A stretch of 64,000 nucleotides of DNA from Amycolatopsis balhimycina FH 1894 (GCF_000384295.1 NZ_KB913037.1:3830649-3894648); one strand, 5' to 3'. Positions 16,790 to 26,634 are shown, counted from the first letter of the stretch. The notes: generated by a model from the letters alone, not told the origin. Numbers and translations: made by a program.

Positions 16790-16849
16790 GACCAACTCAT
16801 CGGGCCAGCCCGGGCAGTCCTTTATAGACATCACCCGATGAGCTGGTCA
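16789..16849 (-). promoter_or_regulatory. promoter and 16-bp inverted repeat of the cysteine-repeat gene
   Basis: On the minus strand TTGACC (16850-16845) and TATAAA (16826-16821) are 18 nt apart, close to a vegetative sigma consensus. Arms 16789-16804 and 16834-16849 form an inverted repeat with one mismatch: one arm overlaps the -35, the other overlaps the start codon. This fits a two-site operator or an mRNA-level control. Confidence 0.6.
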
Positions 16850-16944
16850 ACATCACCCGTCAAGGCACACAAACACTTTGCGCCGGGCGGCGTTCGTGGA
16901 CCTGTGCCACGGTTGGGGGTTCCACCGCGATCCTCTTCGGACGG

Positions 16945-17418
16945 TCAGCCGAACATGCCCGGCTGGTACTCCCCGGCCGGGTTGCGGACGATCACGTTCA
17001 GCCGGTTCCACGCGTTGATCGTCGCGATCAGCGCGATCAGCGCGCCGATCTGCTCGTCGTCGTAGTGCTTGCGGACCGCCGCCCACGTCTCGTCGCCGAC
17101 ACCTTCGTGGGCGTCCGCCAGCCGCGTGCCCTCCTCCGTCAGCGCCAGGGCCGCGCGCTCCGCTTCGGTGAACACCACCGCTTCGCGCCACGCCGCCACC
17201 ATCGCCAGGCGGACCGCCGTCTCGCCGGCCGCCGCCGCGTCCTTCGTGTGCATGTCGAGGCACATCCCGCAGCCGTTGATCTGGCTCGCGCGGATCTTCA
17301 CCAGCTCCTGCGTCGCCTTGGGCAGCGACGACTCCTCCACCGGCCGCGACGCCGCGATCAGGCGCTTGACGAACTTGCCGGTGATCTCGTTCTCGAACAT
17401 GTTCAGCCGCGCTTCCAT
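16945..17418 (-). CDS. carboxymuconolactone decarboxylase / AhpD-family protein
   Basis: 157 residues. The AhpD-core motif INGCGMCLDMHT supplies the CxxC redox pair and downstream His. The family includes alkylhydroperoxidase AhpD and carboxymuconolactone decarboxylase; the CxxC-H form points to peroxidase-type activity. ATG at 17418 follows AAGGGGAA; the longer frame from 17451 would include the ribosome site. Likely cytosolic, stress-related. A perfect 7-bp-arm palindrome (17488-17505) lies upstream. Confidence 0.82.
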   Translation of the reverse strand: MEARLNMFENEITGKFVKRLIAASRPVEESSLPKATQELVKIRASQINGCGMCLDMHTKDAAAAGETAVRLAMVAAWREAVVFTEAERAALALTEEGTRLADAHEGVGDETWAAVRKHYDDEQIGALIALIATINAWNRLNVIVRNPAGEYQPGMFG

Positions 17419-17487
17419 GGTGTTCCCCTTCTCATCGTCTGCTTCACCCACTTGACGAGGCGCGCCACGGCGTTGTGACAGCGCAGG

Positions 17488-17542
17488 ACGTGACGCCGGT
17501 CACGTGCACACCTTTGCGGCATCACCCGGGACGCCGGTCACG
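17488..17542. promoter_or_regulatory. operator candidates between divergent genes
   Basis: ACGTGAC-gccg-GTCACGT (17488-17505) is a perfect palindrome, and GACGCCGGTCACG within it is repeated exactly at 17530-17542. The two copies stand 38 bp apart in the 297-bp region between the AhpD-like gene and the DUF2382 gene. Regulator unknown. Confidence 0.4.
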
Positions 17543-17715
17543 CCCGGGACACCCCGCTCCGACCTGCGGCGCCCACCCCCGCCTGGCCAGCGGACGACGC
17601 TTCAAACAGCCACGTTCGAGGGTCACCCACCGGAACACCACGACGGTTGCCGTGCTCATCGATGCGGCCGACGGTGGCTTCAGCAGGACCCAACGAGGGA
17701 AGGAGCACGACCGCG

Positions 17716-18453
17716 ATGGCCAAGACCATGCAGCCCCAGGAACTCATCGACAGCGCCGTGGTCGACCCGGCCGGCAACAAGCTCGGGAAGGTCGGCAACG
17801 TCTACCTCGCCGACGCGACCCGCCGCCCGGAGTGGATCACCGTCAAGACCGGCCTGTTCGGCACCAAGGAAAGCTTCGTCCCGCTCTCCGGCGCACACAC
17901 GGACAAGGACGGCGTCCACGTCCGGGTCGACAAGGACCGCGTCTCCGACGCGCCCCGCATCGACGCCGACGGGCACCTTTCGCCCGAGGAGAGCGAGCAG
18001 CTCTACCACCACTACGGCCTGCCGGTCCCGCGCACGTCGCCCGACGGGCGCCTGGGCCAGGCTGCCAAGAGCGGCCGGTCCGAAATGGACGGCAAGAGCA
18101 TGATCCGCTCCGAGGAGCGGCTGAACGTCGGCACCGAGCAGATCGAGACCGGGCACGTGCGGCTGCGCAAGTACGTCGTCACCGAAGAACAGCAGCTCAC
18201 CGTCCCGGTCCGGCACGAAGAGGTCCGCGTCGAACGGGAGCCGATCACCCGCGGCGAACGCGGCGCCGAGATCGGCGAGGCCGAACAGGACGTCGTGCTG
18301 CACGCCGAAAAGCCCGTGGTGCGCAAGGAAACCGTGCCGGTCGAGCGGGTGCGCCTGCGGACCGAGACGGTCAGCGAGGAGCAGACCGTGTCCGGCAAGG
18401 TCCGCAAGGAGCAGTTCGAGGTCACCGACGACGAAGGCAAGCGCCGCCGGTAA
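17716..18453 (+). CDS. PRC-barrel and DUF2382 (YsnF/AvaK) protein
   Basis: 245 residues. The N-terminal ~110 are a PRC-barrel (DPAGNKLGKVGNVYL, WITVKTGLFG). The C-terminal ~130 are the charged DUF2382 repeats (EERLNVGTEQIETGHVRLRK, VRHEEVRVEREPI, EKPVVRKETVPVERVRLRTE). Proteins of this type are induced by general stress in several bacteria; mechanism unknown. ATG at 17716 is set by GGAAGGAGC about 12 nt upstream. A 17-bp hairpin follows. Confidence 0.82.
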   Translation: MAKTMQPQELIDSAVVDPAGNKLGKVGNVYLADATRRPEWITVKTGLFGTKESFVPLSGAHTDKDGVHVRVDKDRVSDAPRIDADGHLSPEESEQLYHHYGLPVPRTSPDGRLGQAAKSGRSEMDGKSMIRSEERLNVGTEQIETGHVRLRKYVVTEEQQLTVPVRHEEVRVEREPITRGERGAEIGEAEQDVVLHAEKPVVRKETVPVERVRLRTETVSEEQTVSGKVRKEQFEVTDDEGKRRR

Positions 18454-18458
18454 CGGCT

Positions 18459-18494
18459 CCCGCGGGGGTGGCCGGTCCCGGCCACCCCCGCGGG
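18459..18494. terminator. 17-bp perfect hairpin between convergent genes
   Basis: Arms 18459-18475 and 18478-18494 with a 2-base loop, between the DUF2382 stop (18453) and the acyl-CoA dehydrogenase stop (18499). Confidence 0.75.
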
Positions 18495-18498
18495 ATGT

Positions 18499-20388
18499 TC
18501 AGGAACGCAGCATCGGCGCCGCCAGGAACTGGTCCGGGATGGCGAACGCGTCCACCAGCGTGCGCGCGTGCGGGCGCAGCTCCGAGCACAGCCGGTTCAC
18601 CGCCGACGTGACGGCCTTCGCGCGCGACGCCGTCAGGCGGCCGTGGCCCAGGAACCACGCCAGGTCCTCTTCGATCGCCGACAACGCGTACAAGTCGCAG
18701 ACGCGCTCGAGCAGCGCGCGGGCGTCCGGGTCTTCGCAACGCTCGATGGCCGACGCGAACGCTTCCAGCACGAGCCGCTCGACGTGGACGCGGCCGGCGC
18801 GCAGGACGTGGTCCTGCGCCGAGTTGAACACACCGAACGGGTCCGAAGCCGCCTTCCGGAGGCGCTTCGCCACGCCTTCGACGACGTGGTCCTCGCGGTC
18901 CTCGAACAGGCGCAGCTGCCAATCTCGGCGGAAGAACGCGTCGGTGTCGGACGCTTCGGTGAGCAGCTCGACGGCCTTGCGCACCGAGGTCCGCTCCAGG
19001 ATCGTGTTGACCACCTGGTCGGTGAAGAACCGGGCCGTCGCCAGTGGCGAGAGGTCCTCGAAATCCTGCTTGTAGCTGGTCAGCAGCCCCTTCGCGACCA
19101 GTTGCAGCAGCACCGTGTTGTCGCCTTCGAACGTCGTGAAGACGTCGGTGTCGGCCTTCAGCCCCGGCAGCAGGTTCTCCGACAGGTAGCCCGCGCCGCC
19201 GCACGCCTCGCGCGCTGTCTGGATCGCCGCCGTCGCGTGCCACGTCGCGAGCGCCTTCACCCCGGCGGCGCGCGACTCCAGCTCGCGCTGCTCCTCCTCG
19301 GGGGCCGACGAGTCGATGTCGTGCAGCTTCGAGACCAGCTCTTCCTGCGCGAAGTGCAGGGCGTACGTCTTCGCCAGCGCCGGCAGGAGTTTCCGCTGGT
19401 GAGCGAGGTAGTCGAGGACGACGACCTCGGCGCCGTCCGGCTTCGCGAACTGGCGGCGGACCTCGCCGTACCGGATCGCCAGCGTCAGCGCGCGTTTCGT
19501 GGCGCTGCCCGCGCTGCCCGCGACACTCACCCGGCCGCGGATCAGCGTGCCCAGCATCGTGAAGAACCGGCGGCTGTCGTTTTCGATCGGGCTCGAGTAC
19601 GTCCCGTCCTCGGCGACGTCGCCGAAGCGGTTCAGCAGGGCCTCACGCGGGACACGGACGTCGTCGAAGCTCAGCCGTCCGTTGTCGACGCCGTTGAGAC
19701 CGGCCTTCGGCCCGCAGTCCTCAATGGACACACCGGGCATCGGCGCGCCGTCCTCGCCCCGGATCGGGACGAGAAACGCGTGCACGCCCCGCGATTCCGG
19801 GCCCGTGACCAGCTGCGCGAAGACCACCGCCATGCGGCCGTCACGGGCCGCGTTGCCGATGTATTCCTTCTTCGCCATGGCATCCGGCGTGTGCACGACG
19901 AAACCGCCGTCCACGAAGGTCGCCGTGGTGCGCAGGTGCTGGACGTCGGACCCGTGGCCGTGCTCGGTCATCGCGAAGCAGCCCAGCAGGCCGAGGTCCA
20001 TGATCGCGCGCAGGTACCGCTCGTGGTGGCGGGCGGTCCCGAGCAGCTGGACGGCGCCCCCGAACAGGCCCCACTGGACGCCGGCCTTCACCATCAGCGA
20101 CAGGTCGCCGTAGCCGAGCATCTCGAACGACGTCACCGAGCCGCCGACGTCGCCACCGCCGCCGTACGCCGGGTCGAAGCCCAGGCCGGGCCGGTCGGTC
20201 TCGGCGAGCGCGCGCAGCTGGTCGAGCACCTGGGCGCGGTGCGCCTCGATGCCGAGGTCGACCGGGTCCCGGAACTCGGCGCCGGCCATCTGCGCCCGCA
20301 CCGCGCGGCGCAGCTCGGCCCAGCGGCCGTCGAGGACGGCGGTCAGCGCGTCCGGATCCACCTTCGAGGGCACTTCGGGGACGTCCAC
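18499..20388 (-). CDS. acyl-CoA dehydrogenase / acyl-CoA oxidase-like
   Basis: 629 residues, longer than the ~380-aa standard dehydrogenase and like the peroxisomal acyl-CoA oxidase branch. Shows the FAD-binding middle domain (CFAMTEHGHGSDVQHLRTTA), the RYGEVRRQF helix and a C-terminal signature (REACGGAGYLSENLLPGLKAD, then FEGDNTVLLQLVAKGLL). Catalyses the first FAD-linked step of beta-oxidation. GTG at 20388 has GGAGG at proper distance; the GTG two codons earlier overlaps that site. Confidence 0.85.
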   Translation of the reverse strand: MDVPEVPSKVDPDALTAVLDGRWAELRRAVRAQMAGAEFRDPVDLGIEAHRAQVLDQLRALAETDRPGLGFDPAYGGGGDVGGSVTSFEMLGYGDLSLMVKAGVQWGLFGGAVQLLGTARHHERYLRAIMDLGLLGCFAMTEHGHGSDVQHLRTTATFVDGGFVVHTPDAMAKKEYIGNAARDGRMAVVFAQLVTGPESRGVHAFLVPIRGEDGAPMPGVSIEDCGPKAGLNGVDNGRLSFDDVRVPREALLNRFGDVAEDGTYSSPIENDSRRFFTMLGTLIRGRVSVAGSAGSATKRALTLAIRYGEVRRQFAKPDGAEVVVLDYLAHQRKLLPALAKTYALHFAQEELVSKLHDIDSSAPEEEQRELESRAAGVKALATWHATAAIQTAREACGGAGYLSENLLPGLKADTDVFTTFEGDNTVLLQLVAKGLLTSYKQDFEDLSPLATARFFTDQVVNTILERTSVRKAVELLTEASDTDAFFRRDWQLRLFEDREDHVVEGVAKRLRKAASDPFGVFNSAQDHVLRAGRVHVERLVLEAFASAIERCEDPDARALLERVCDLYALSAIEEDLAWFLGHGRLTASRAKAVTSAVNRLCSELRPHARTLVDAFAIPDQFLAAPMLRS

Positions 20389-20409
20389 GGTCACCTCCGG
20401 AAAGGACGA

Positions 20410-20447
20410 GCGGCAGGCTTCCTACTCGTTGGTAGTAAGCCTGCCGC
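20410..20447 (-). terminator. hairpin after the GH28 gene
   Basis: Arms 20410-20420 and 20437-20447 pair over 11 bp and continue for about 4 bp after one mismatch. Starts 22 nt past the GH28 stop. Confidence 0.65.
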
Positions 20448-20468
20448 AGCGCCGTCGATCCCGTAGGT

Positions 20469-21842
20469 TCAGAGCGGCTTGCCGTTGACCGTCACGTTCG
20501 TGAACCGGGCGTTGTCCACGTATTTCAGCGTGTTGGAGGTGTCGGACACACCCTTGAAGGTGGAATTCGCCACGGCGAATCCGTGCACATGGGCCTTCGA
20601 AAGCCCGCTGACGTCGAACGTCTTGCCCGCGATCTTGGTGCTGGAACAGTTGCTGATCGTGAACGGGCCGAACGACGGGGTGTAGCTCCCGGTCTGGCTG
20701 TTGTAGGTCGATGTCACATACACGAAGTTCCGAGCGAAGGTGCCGGAAATGCTGTCGAGGTTGATGTTCTCGGAGAACCCGCCACGCAGCGTGTTCGACT
20801 TTACGTACAGCGCGAACTTCGTGTCACCCTTCACAGTGAGCTTGTACGCGTAGACGTTGCGGATCCCGCCGGTCTGCTCGCTGCCGCAAGTGATCGCACC
20901 CCAGTTGCCGTTCATCACGCAGTTGACGACGACGAGGTTCTGGCACGGGACGTTGACCCGGCGCCCGTCGGCGTCCCGGCCGGACTTGATGGCGATGTTG
21001 TCGTCGTGGGCACCCAAAGTGCAGTTCGCGATGACGACGTGGTCGCACGACTCCGGGTCGCAGCCGTCGGTGTTGCTGTGCGCGGTGCTGGGATCGGTGC
21101 TGACGCCGTCGACCGTGACGTTGCGGCACAGCGTCGGGTGCAGCTGCCAGAACATGGAGTTCTTCAGCGTGATGCCCTGGATCAGCACGTTTTCGCAGGC
21201 GTACGGCTCGACGAACGCCGAGCGCATGGTGTGCCCGGAGCCCGGCACCACCCGCTTCTCCGGCGGGGTTCCCTTGGCCACCAGCGATTCCAGGTAGGCG
21301 CGGTCGCTGCCCTTGTTCCACGACGACGTCGCCGCCGCGTCGAGCGTCCCGCTGCCGGTCAGGCCGATGTTCTTCTCCTTGTACGCGTAGATCATCGGCG
21401 AGTGGTTGACGCACTCGATGCCTTCATAGCGCGTCAGGACGTTCGGGAACTTCGACGCGTCGCCGCTGAACTTCAGCACCGCGCCGGCTTCGAGGTGCAG
21501 GTCGACGTTGCTCTTGAGGTAGATGGCGCCGGTGAGGAAACTCCCACCGGACGGCACGACGACGTGCCCGCCGCCGGCCGCGGCGCAGGCGTCGATCGCC
21601 TGCTTGATCGCCGCGGTGTTGTCGGTCTTGCCGTCGTTCTTCGCGCCGTAGCCGGTGATCGGGAAGGTCTGGTCGGGGAACGTGGGGACCGTCGTGTTCG
21701 CGACGATGTCGTTCGCCGCCGGCCACGGGAGCACGGGGACGTCGATGCGCGGTGCCGCCGAGGCGACGGCCGGGAGCAGCGGCAACGCCGCCACCGCGAG
21801 CCCGCCCTTGATCAGCTGCCGCCGGGTGAACCTGCCGTCCAT
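20469..21842 (-). CDS. secreted glycoside hydrolase family 28 (polygalacturonase-like)
   Basis: 457 residues from ATG 21842, which follows GAAGGAAG. A Tat signal (RFTRRQLIKGG, hydrophobic core, ASAAP) is followed by the GH28 right-handed beta-helix starting at FPITGYGAKNDGKTDNTAAI. Catalytic acids are present in SNTDGCDP and GAHDDNIAIKSG. The usual GHG motif is replaced by GNWGAITCGSE and RIK by YVK, so the binding site is altered; a variant exo-acting or non-galacturonan enzyme is possible. Role: pectin or plant polysaccharide use. Confidence 0.83.
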   Translation of the reverse strand: MDGRFTRRQLIKGGLAVAALPLLPAVASAAPRIDVPVLPWPAANDIVANTTVPTFPDQTFPITGYGAKNDGKTDNTAAIKQAIDACAAAGGGHVVVPSGGSFLTGAIYLKSNVDLHLEAGAVLKFSGDASKFPNVLTRYEGIECVNHSPMIYAYKEKNIGLTGSGTLDAAATSSWNKGSDRAYLESLVAKGTPPEKRVVPGSGHTMRSAFVEPYACENVLIQGITLKNSMFWQLHPTLCRNVTVDGVSTDPSTAHSNTDGCDPESCDHVVIANCTLGAHDDNIAIKSGRDADGRRVNVPCQNLVVVNCVMNGNWGAITCGSEQTGGIRNVYAYKLTVKGDTKFALYVKSNTLRGGFSENINLDSISGTFARNFVYVTSTYNSQTGSYTPSFGPFTISNCSSTKIAGKTFDVSGLSKAHVHGFAVANSTFKGVSDTSNTLKYVDNARFTNVTVNGKPL

Positions 21843-21975
21843 GGACACTTCCTTCACGGGAAAGACCTGGTGCGACGGCGGAACCACGGCACGGACCGCG
21901 GGCACGACGAACTCTAGGCGTGCAAGCCGCTCCAGGTCCAGGCTTGCCCGATCGGCGAAGCGGACAGGTCCCGAT

Positions 21976-22028
21976 GTCATGAACGACTCTTTCCTGGCGT
22001 CGGACGTCAGGAAAGAGTCGTTCATGAC
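21976..22028. terminator. long palindrome, class B copy 1
   Basis: Arms 21976-21996 and 22008-22028 are perfectly complementary over 21 bp; the 11-nt centre can pair further. It starts 3 nt after the stop of the gene at 22031 and lies upstream of the GH28 gene. Confidence 0.75.
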
Positions 22029-22030
22029 GG

Positions 22031-22588
22031 TCAGGCCAGGTCCGGGCCCTTCGAGCGCAGGTCGTCGACCTTGCTCATGGCCTCCCGCAGCTCGCCCAGC
22101 CAGCTGTCCGCGTGCTGGCCGACCAGGCGGACCGCCCAGGCCAGCGCGTCCGACCGCGACCGCGCCACGCCCGCGTCGACCAGCGTGTCCAGCACCAGGC
22201 GTTCCGGCTGCCGCAGCCGGGTCATCACCGGGGCCGAGTGCGTCGTGAACAACGCCGTCGTGCCGCCCTGCCGCGCGCCCCACGCGACCTTGCGCTGGTA
22301 GCGGTGCTCGGCCTGGCGCGCGATCTCGATGCGCTCGTCGCGCGTCTCCTCGCGGAACCGGCTGATGCGGCCCTCCTCGGCCGCGGCGCGGGCCGCGTCG
22401 TCCGCGTACTCCTCGGTCAGCGACGGTAGCTCGCCGACCACGATGATCTCCTCGCGGTCGACCGTGACCTCCGGTGCGCCGGTGAACCAGCCGTCGGGCA
22501 GGCGCCCGCCGAACCAGGCCGCCGCGTCGTCCGCCGGGGGCACTTCGGCCTGCTGCCAGCCGCGGCCGCCCTTCCAGCCTCGTCCCAT
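22031..22588 (-). CDS. conserved hypothetical protein with possible ribbon-helix-helix segment
   Basis: 185 residues, start behind GGAGG. N-terminus Gly/Trp-rich (MGRGWKGGRGWQ), a beta segment (REEIIVVGELPSL), a long charged helix, then RLVLDTLVDAGVARSRSDALAWAVRLV, which looks like a CopG-type ribbon-helix-helix module. No signal or membrane segment. Upstream lies the direct repeat GATTACAT-GATTACAA. Possibly a small regulator; not identified. Confidence 0.6.
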   Translation of the reverse strand: MGRGWKGGRGWQQAEVPPADDAAAWFGGRLPDGWFTGAPEVTVDREEIIVVGELPSLTEEYADDAARAAAEEGRISRFREETRDERIEIARQAEHRYQRKVAWGARQGGTTALFTTHSAPVMTRLRQPERLVLDTLVDAGVARSRSDALAWAVRLVGQHADSWLGELREAMSKVDDLRSKGPDLA

Positions 22589-22602
22589 GACTCCACCTCC
22601 GC

Positions 22603-22618
22603 GATTACATGATTACAA
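22603..22618. promoter_or_regulatory. tandem GATTACA direct repeat upstream of the 185-aa gene
   Basis: GATTACAT GATTACAA, 15 bp before the start codon (minus strand TTGTAATC ATGTAATC). Unusually A/T-rich for its surroundings; likely a protein-binding site or -10 region. Confidence 0.4.
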
Positions 22619-22677
22619 CGCTACTGACGCTACGCCGAAAACACGCAACCGCGGAGAGCGTTCACCCAGGGCGGAAG

Positions 22678-24651
22678 TCAGAGCTGTGCGGTAAGGGCCT
22701 CGGCCGTGGTGACCGGGCGATCGCAGACGTAGCCGCGGCAGACGTACGCCGCCGCGGCGCCGTCGACCAGGGGGCGGTCGGCCAGCAGCGGGACACCGGG
22801 GGCGTCCGGCTCGCCGGCGACCACGATGCCGCCGCCGTGCACGCCGCGCGCCGCGGCCAGCCGCAGCGAGACGTCCGAGCCCACCACCGCGACCTGCACC
22901 GGGCCGGCCTGCACGGCCTCCGCGACCGACAGCCAGTGCCCGGCGAACCGCGGCACCCGCCCGGCCAGCACGCCGGCCCGGCGCAACGCCTGCTCGGCCG
23001 CCTCCCGGTACCGGGCCGAGTCGGCGTGGCCCGCGAGCGCGGACGCCGTCAGCAGCGCCCCGGCCAGCGCGGACGCCCCCGCCGGGCTCGCGTTGTCGCC
23101 CGGGTCGGCCGGGCGCTGGACCAGAGTCTCGGCGTCGTCGGCGGTGTCGAAGTACGCACCCGGGACGTCCGGGGACGCGAAGTGCGCCAGCGCCAGGTCG
23201 AGCAGGCGGGTCGCCTCGGCGAGCCACCGCGCGGACCCGGCCGCCTGGTGCAGGGCCAGGAACCCGTCGGCGACGCAGGCATAGTCCTCCAGCACGCCGG
23301 CGGATTCGCCGACGACGCCGTCGCGCGAGCTGCGCCGCAGCCGGCCATCCACCACGTGGACGCGCACCAGCAACTCGGCCGCGGCGGCCGCCCATTCGAT
23401 CCACTGTGGACGATCAAGCGCGACGCCCGCCTCGGCCAGCGCCGTGATCGCCAGGCCGTTCCAGGACGCGATCACCTTGTCGTCCCGGCCCGGCTGCGGC
23501 CGCTTCGCGCGCGCCTCCAGGAGCTTGACGCGCGTCGGTTCGGGCAGGTCGCCGAACAGGCGCAACGTGGAGGCGCCGTCCTCGAAGGTCCCCTCGGAAG
23601 TGACACCGAACAGCTCGGCCGCGGCCGGGGCGTCGTCACCGAGCACCTCACGCAGCTGCGACGGCGTCCAGACGTACGTCAGGCCTTCGACGCCGTCGGT
23701 GTCCGCGTCCAGCGAAGACGCGAATCCGCCTTCGGGCGTCCGCAATTCCGAAGCGAGGAACTCCGCCGTCCCCGTGGCGACGCGCCACGCCGTGGCCGAG
23801 CCGGTCCGGCGCCAGAGGTGCGCGTAAAAGCGCAGCAGCAACGCGTTGTCGTACAGCATCTTCTCGAAGTGCGGCACGATCCATTCGGCGTCCACGGAAT
23901 AGCGCGCGAAACCGCCGGCCAGCTGGTCGTACAGGCCACCGCGGGCCATCGCCTCGGCCGTCTTGTCGACAAGGGACAGTGCCACCGAAGAACCCGTCCG
24001 CTCGTGGTGGCGCAGCAGGAACTCCAGCACCATCGACGGCGGGAACTTCGGGGCACGGCCGAACCCGCCGTTGACCGGGTCCGCCTCCTGCTGGAGCTTC
24101 CCGACCGCGCCGGCGAGCACCGCTTCGTCCACAACGGACTCCTGGAGCGGCCCGGTCTGCTCGGCGAGGTGCGCGACGATCTGCTTGGCGCCGTCCAGCA
24201 GCTCGTCCGGCCGCTCCTGCCAGGCTTCGGCGACAGCGGACAGGAGCTGCCGGAACGACGGCATGCCCGGCCGTGGCGACGGCGGGTAGTAGGTGCCGCA
24301 GTGGAACGGCTCGCCGTCCGGGGTCAGGAAGCACGTCATCGGCCAGCCGCCCTGCCCGGTCATCGCCTGGGTGGCGGCCATGTACACGGCGTCGATGTCG
24401 GGCCGCTCTTCGCGGTCGACCTTGATGTTGACGAAGTTCGCGTTCATCGCGGCCGCGGTGTCGGCGTCCTCGAACGACTCGTGCGCCATGACGTGACACC
24501 AGTGGCACGCGGCGTAGCCCACGGAAAGCAGGATCGGCACGTTCCGCCGCCGCGCCTCGGCGAGCGCGTCGGCACCCCACTGCCACCACTCGACCGGGTT
24601 GTCCGCGTGCTGGAGCAGGTACGGGCTGGTCGCGCTGGCGAGGCGGTTCAT
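22678..24651 (-). CDS. DUF255 thioredoxin-fold protein (YyaL/Rv1084 type)
   Basis: 657 residues from ATG 24651 (GGAG upstream). The N-terminal thioredoxin-like domain begins [19 protein letters not shown] and has the redox motif [16 protein letters not shown]; a large alpha/alpha toroid resembling glycosidase-like domains follows ([40 protein letters not shown]). The family (human SSP411, bacterial YyaL) is widespread and uncharacterised; highly conserved residues suggest an enzyme. Divergent from the ricin-domain gene. Confidence 0.85.
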   Translation of the reverse strand: MNRLASATSPYLLQHADNPVEWWQWGADALAEARRRNVPILLSVGYAACHWCHVMAHESFEDADTAAAMNANFVNIKVDREERPDIDAVYMAATQAMTGQGGWPMTCFLTPDGEPFHCGTYYPPSPRPGMPSFRQLLSAVAEAWQERPDELLDGAKQIVAHLAEQTGPLQESVVDEAVLAGAVGKLQQEADPVNGGFGRAPKFPPSMVLEFLLRHHERTGSSVALSLVDKTAEAMARGGLYDQLAGGFARYSVDAEWIVPHFEKMLYDNALLLRFYAHLWRRTGSATAWRVATGTAEFLASELRTPEGGFASSLDADTDGVEGLTYVWTPSQLREVLGDDAPAAAELFGVTSEGTFEDGASTLRLFGDLPEPTRVKLLEARAKRPQPGRDDKVIASWNGLAITALAEAGVALDRPQWIEWAAAAAELLVRVHVVDGRLRRSSRDGVVGESAGVLEDYACVADGFLALHQAAGSARWLAEATRLLDLALAHFASPDVPGAYFDTADDAETLVQRPADPGDNASPAGASALAGALLTASALAGHADSARYREAAEQALRRAGVLAGRVPRFAGHWLSVAEAVQAGPVQVAVVGSDVSLRLAAARGVHGGGIVVAGEPDAPGVPLLADRPLVDGAAAAYVCRGYVCDRPVTTAEALTAQL

Positions 24652-24800
24652 GTCTCCAGGGTCGCACCCGGCAAAACCGGGGCGCGCGGCAGCCGCAAGA
24701 AATCTCGCGGGTCGCGGCAACCTTTCCGGCACCGGTGGCAACCAGGTGTTCGTCCGGCCACGCGGTCCGGTCAGAGGCAGCGACCGAAAGAGAGCACGAC

Positions 24801-26633
24801 ATGTCCCCTCGCCTACCCACGACGTCGCCGGCGTCCCCCGCCGGCGGCCATGGCCGCCCGGCCCGCCGGGGGCGGCATCGCGGGCGCCGGTTGTTCCAGC
24901 GCCGGGGTTTCTGGGCGGCCGTCGTCCTGTCCGTCGTGACCGGCTCGGTGGTCGTGGTCAGCACGGCCTCGGCGGGAACGGTGGACCCGAAGTCGTGGTA
25001 CGTCCTGGTCAACCGCAACAGCGGCGAGGCGCTGGACGGCTTCGCCTACGCCAAGAACGACGGTGCGGCGGTGGTCCAGTGGGGCCGTCACGACGGGGCC
25101 AACCAGCAGTGGCGGTTCATCGACGCGGGTGACGGCTACTACCGGCTGCAGAACCGCAACTCCGGCAACGTGCTGGACGACTACCGCTGGTCGAGGACCC
25201 CCGGCTCCGCCATGGTGCAGTGGCACGACCTGAGCGGCGCCAACCAGCAGTTCCGCCTGGAGAAGTCGCCGGACGGCCACGTGCGCCTGATCGGCCGCTT
25301 CAGCGGACTGGCCGTCGAGGTCCAGGCCGGCTCCAAGACCGCGGGGGCCCGCATCGCCCAGTACTACGACTGGGGCGGCGCCAACCAGCAGTGGCAGCTC
25401 GTCCCGGCCGGGAGCGTCGGCAGCTCCGGCAGCACCGCCACGCCCACCACGGCCACCACACCGCGCGGCAGCGTGACGACCAGCCAAGCCCCGAGCAGCA
25501 CCTCTTCGGCGGCGTCGACGACGCCGCCGACGCCGGCCACCGACCGCCCTGCTTCGACGACCCGGTTCATGGGCAGCAGCACGGTACTCATCGGCGGCTC
25601 GATGGACGACACCTCGGCGGCGGCCGCGCCGTTCGACGTCCGGTACAACTACGTGCACAGCCAGCCCGCGCCCTCCTCGGACTACTACACGGCGGCGCGT
25701 TGCAAGCCCGAGTGGTCGAGCTGGTGGGGCTGCTGGACCGGCGAAACCACTGCTCCCGGCTTCTACGTGACCTGGGGCGACCAACACGTGTCCCAGGCCA
25801 CCTACCAGGGCAAGCCGCGTCCGCAGAAGTACTTCTGGACCTGGTACTCGCTGCGCGACCTCGGGGATGCGGCCGGCCAGGGCGACGGTCCCGGCGAGGT
25901 CGTCGCCATCAACCGGACCGACCTGCTCACCCGCTACCTGAACGACTACCGCTTCTTCCTCCAGAAGATCGGCACCTCGCACGACATGATCGACATCGAG
26001 CCCGACTTCTGGGGCTACGTCCGCTCCCTCGGCAGCCCGCACCAGGTCGCCGCGCAGGTCAAGGCCGCGAATCCGACGGACTGCGGCTCGCAGGAGAACA
26101 GCGCCGCCGGCCTGGCCGCCTGTCTGGTAGCGATGGCGCACAAGTACGCGCCGAACGCGGGCGCGGGGCTCCACCTCACCTGCTGGGACTGGGAGACCAA
26201 CGTCCAGAAGTGTGTGCAGGACTACGCGGAGCTCGGCGCGAAGAACGCCGACTTCCTGGTCACCGACGTGTCGGACCGCGACGCCGGCTGGTACGCGAAG
26301 CCCGCGAACGGCGGCCGGAACACGTTCTGGACCGACCAGCAGGCCGCTGCCACGCTGAAGTTCTACAAGACCATGGCCGAGTCAACGGGCAAGCCCGTGG
26401 TGCTGTGGCAGGTCCCGGTGGGCAACATGAGGCAGAACAACACCCTCAACCACTACCAGGACGACAAGGTGGACTGGTTCTTCTCGCACCTGGACCAGGT
26501 GGCGGACGCGCACGTCGCCGCCATCCTGTTCGGCGCGGGACAGCAGGAGCAGACCACGGTCGAGACCGACGGTGGAAACCTGATCAACAAGACGATCTCG
26601 TACCACAACTCGGGTGGGACACCACTCAAGTAG
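24801..26633 (+). CDS. secreted ricin-B lectin protein with unknown C-terminal domain
   Basis: 610 residues. A basic N-terminus and one hydrophobic span ([21 protein letters not shown]) act as signal or anchor. Residues ~55-200 form a ricin-type beta-trefoil with three QxW repeats (ANQQWRF, ANQQFRL, ANQQWQL). A Thr/Ser/Pro linker leads to a ~350-residue domain with conserved Trp, Asp and Glu ([35 protein letters not shown]), which looks like a TIM-barrel glycosidase but is not one I can name. ATG 24801 follows AAAGAGAG. Confidence 0.72.
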   Translation: MSPRLPTTSPASPAGGHGRPARRGRHRGRRLFQRRGFWAAVVLSVVTGSVVVVSTASAGTVDPKSWYVLVNRNSGEALDGFAYAKNDGAAVVQWGRHDGANQQWRFIDAGDGYYRLQNRNSGNVLDDYRWSRTPGSAMVQWHDLSGANQQFRLEKSPDGHVRLIGRFSGLAVEVQAGSKTAGARIAQYYDWGGANQQWQLVPAGSVGSSGSTATPTTATTPRGSVTTSQAPSSTSSAASTTPPTPATDRPASTTRFMGSSTVLIGGSMDDTSAAAAPFDVRYNYVHSQPAPSSDYYTAARCKPEWSSWWGCWTGETTAPGFYVTWGDQHVSQATYQGKPRPQKYFWTWYSLRDLGDAAGQGDGPGEVVAINRTDLLTRYLNDYRFFLQKIGTSHDMIDIEPDFWGYVRSLGSPHQVAAQVKAANPTDCGSQENSAAGLAACLVAMAHKYAPNAGAGLHLTCWDWETNVQKCVQDYAELGAKNADFLVTDVSDRDAGWYAKPANGGRNTFWTDQQAAATLKFYKTMAESTGKPVVLWQVPVGNMRQNNTLNHYQDDKVDWFFSHLDQVADAHVAAILFGAGQQEQTTVETDGGNLINKTISYHNSGGTPLK

Positions 26634-26634
26634 T

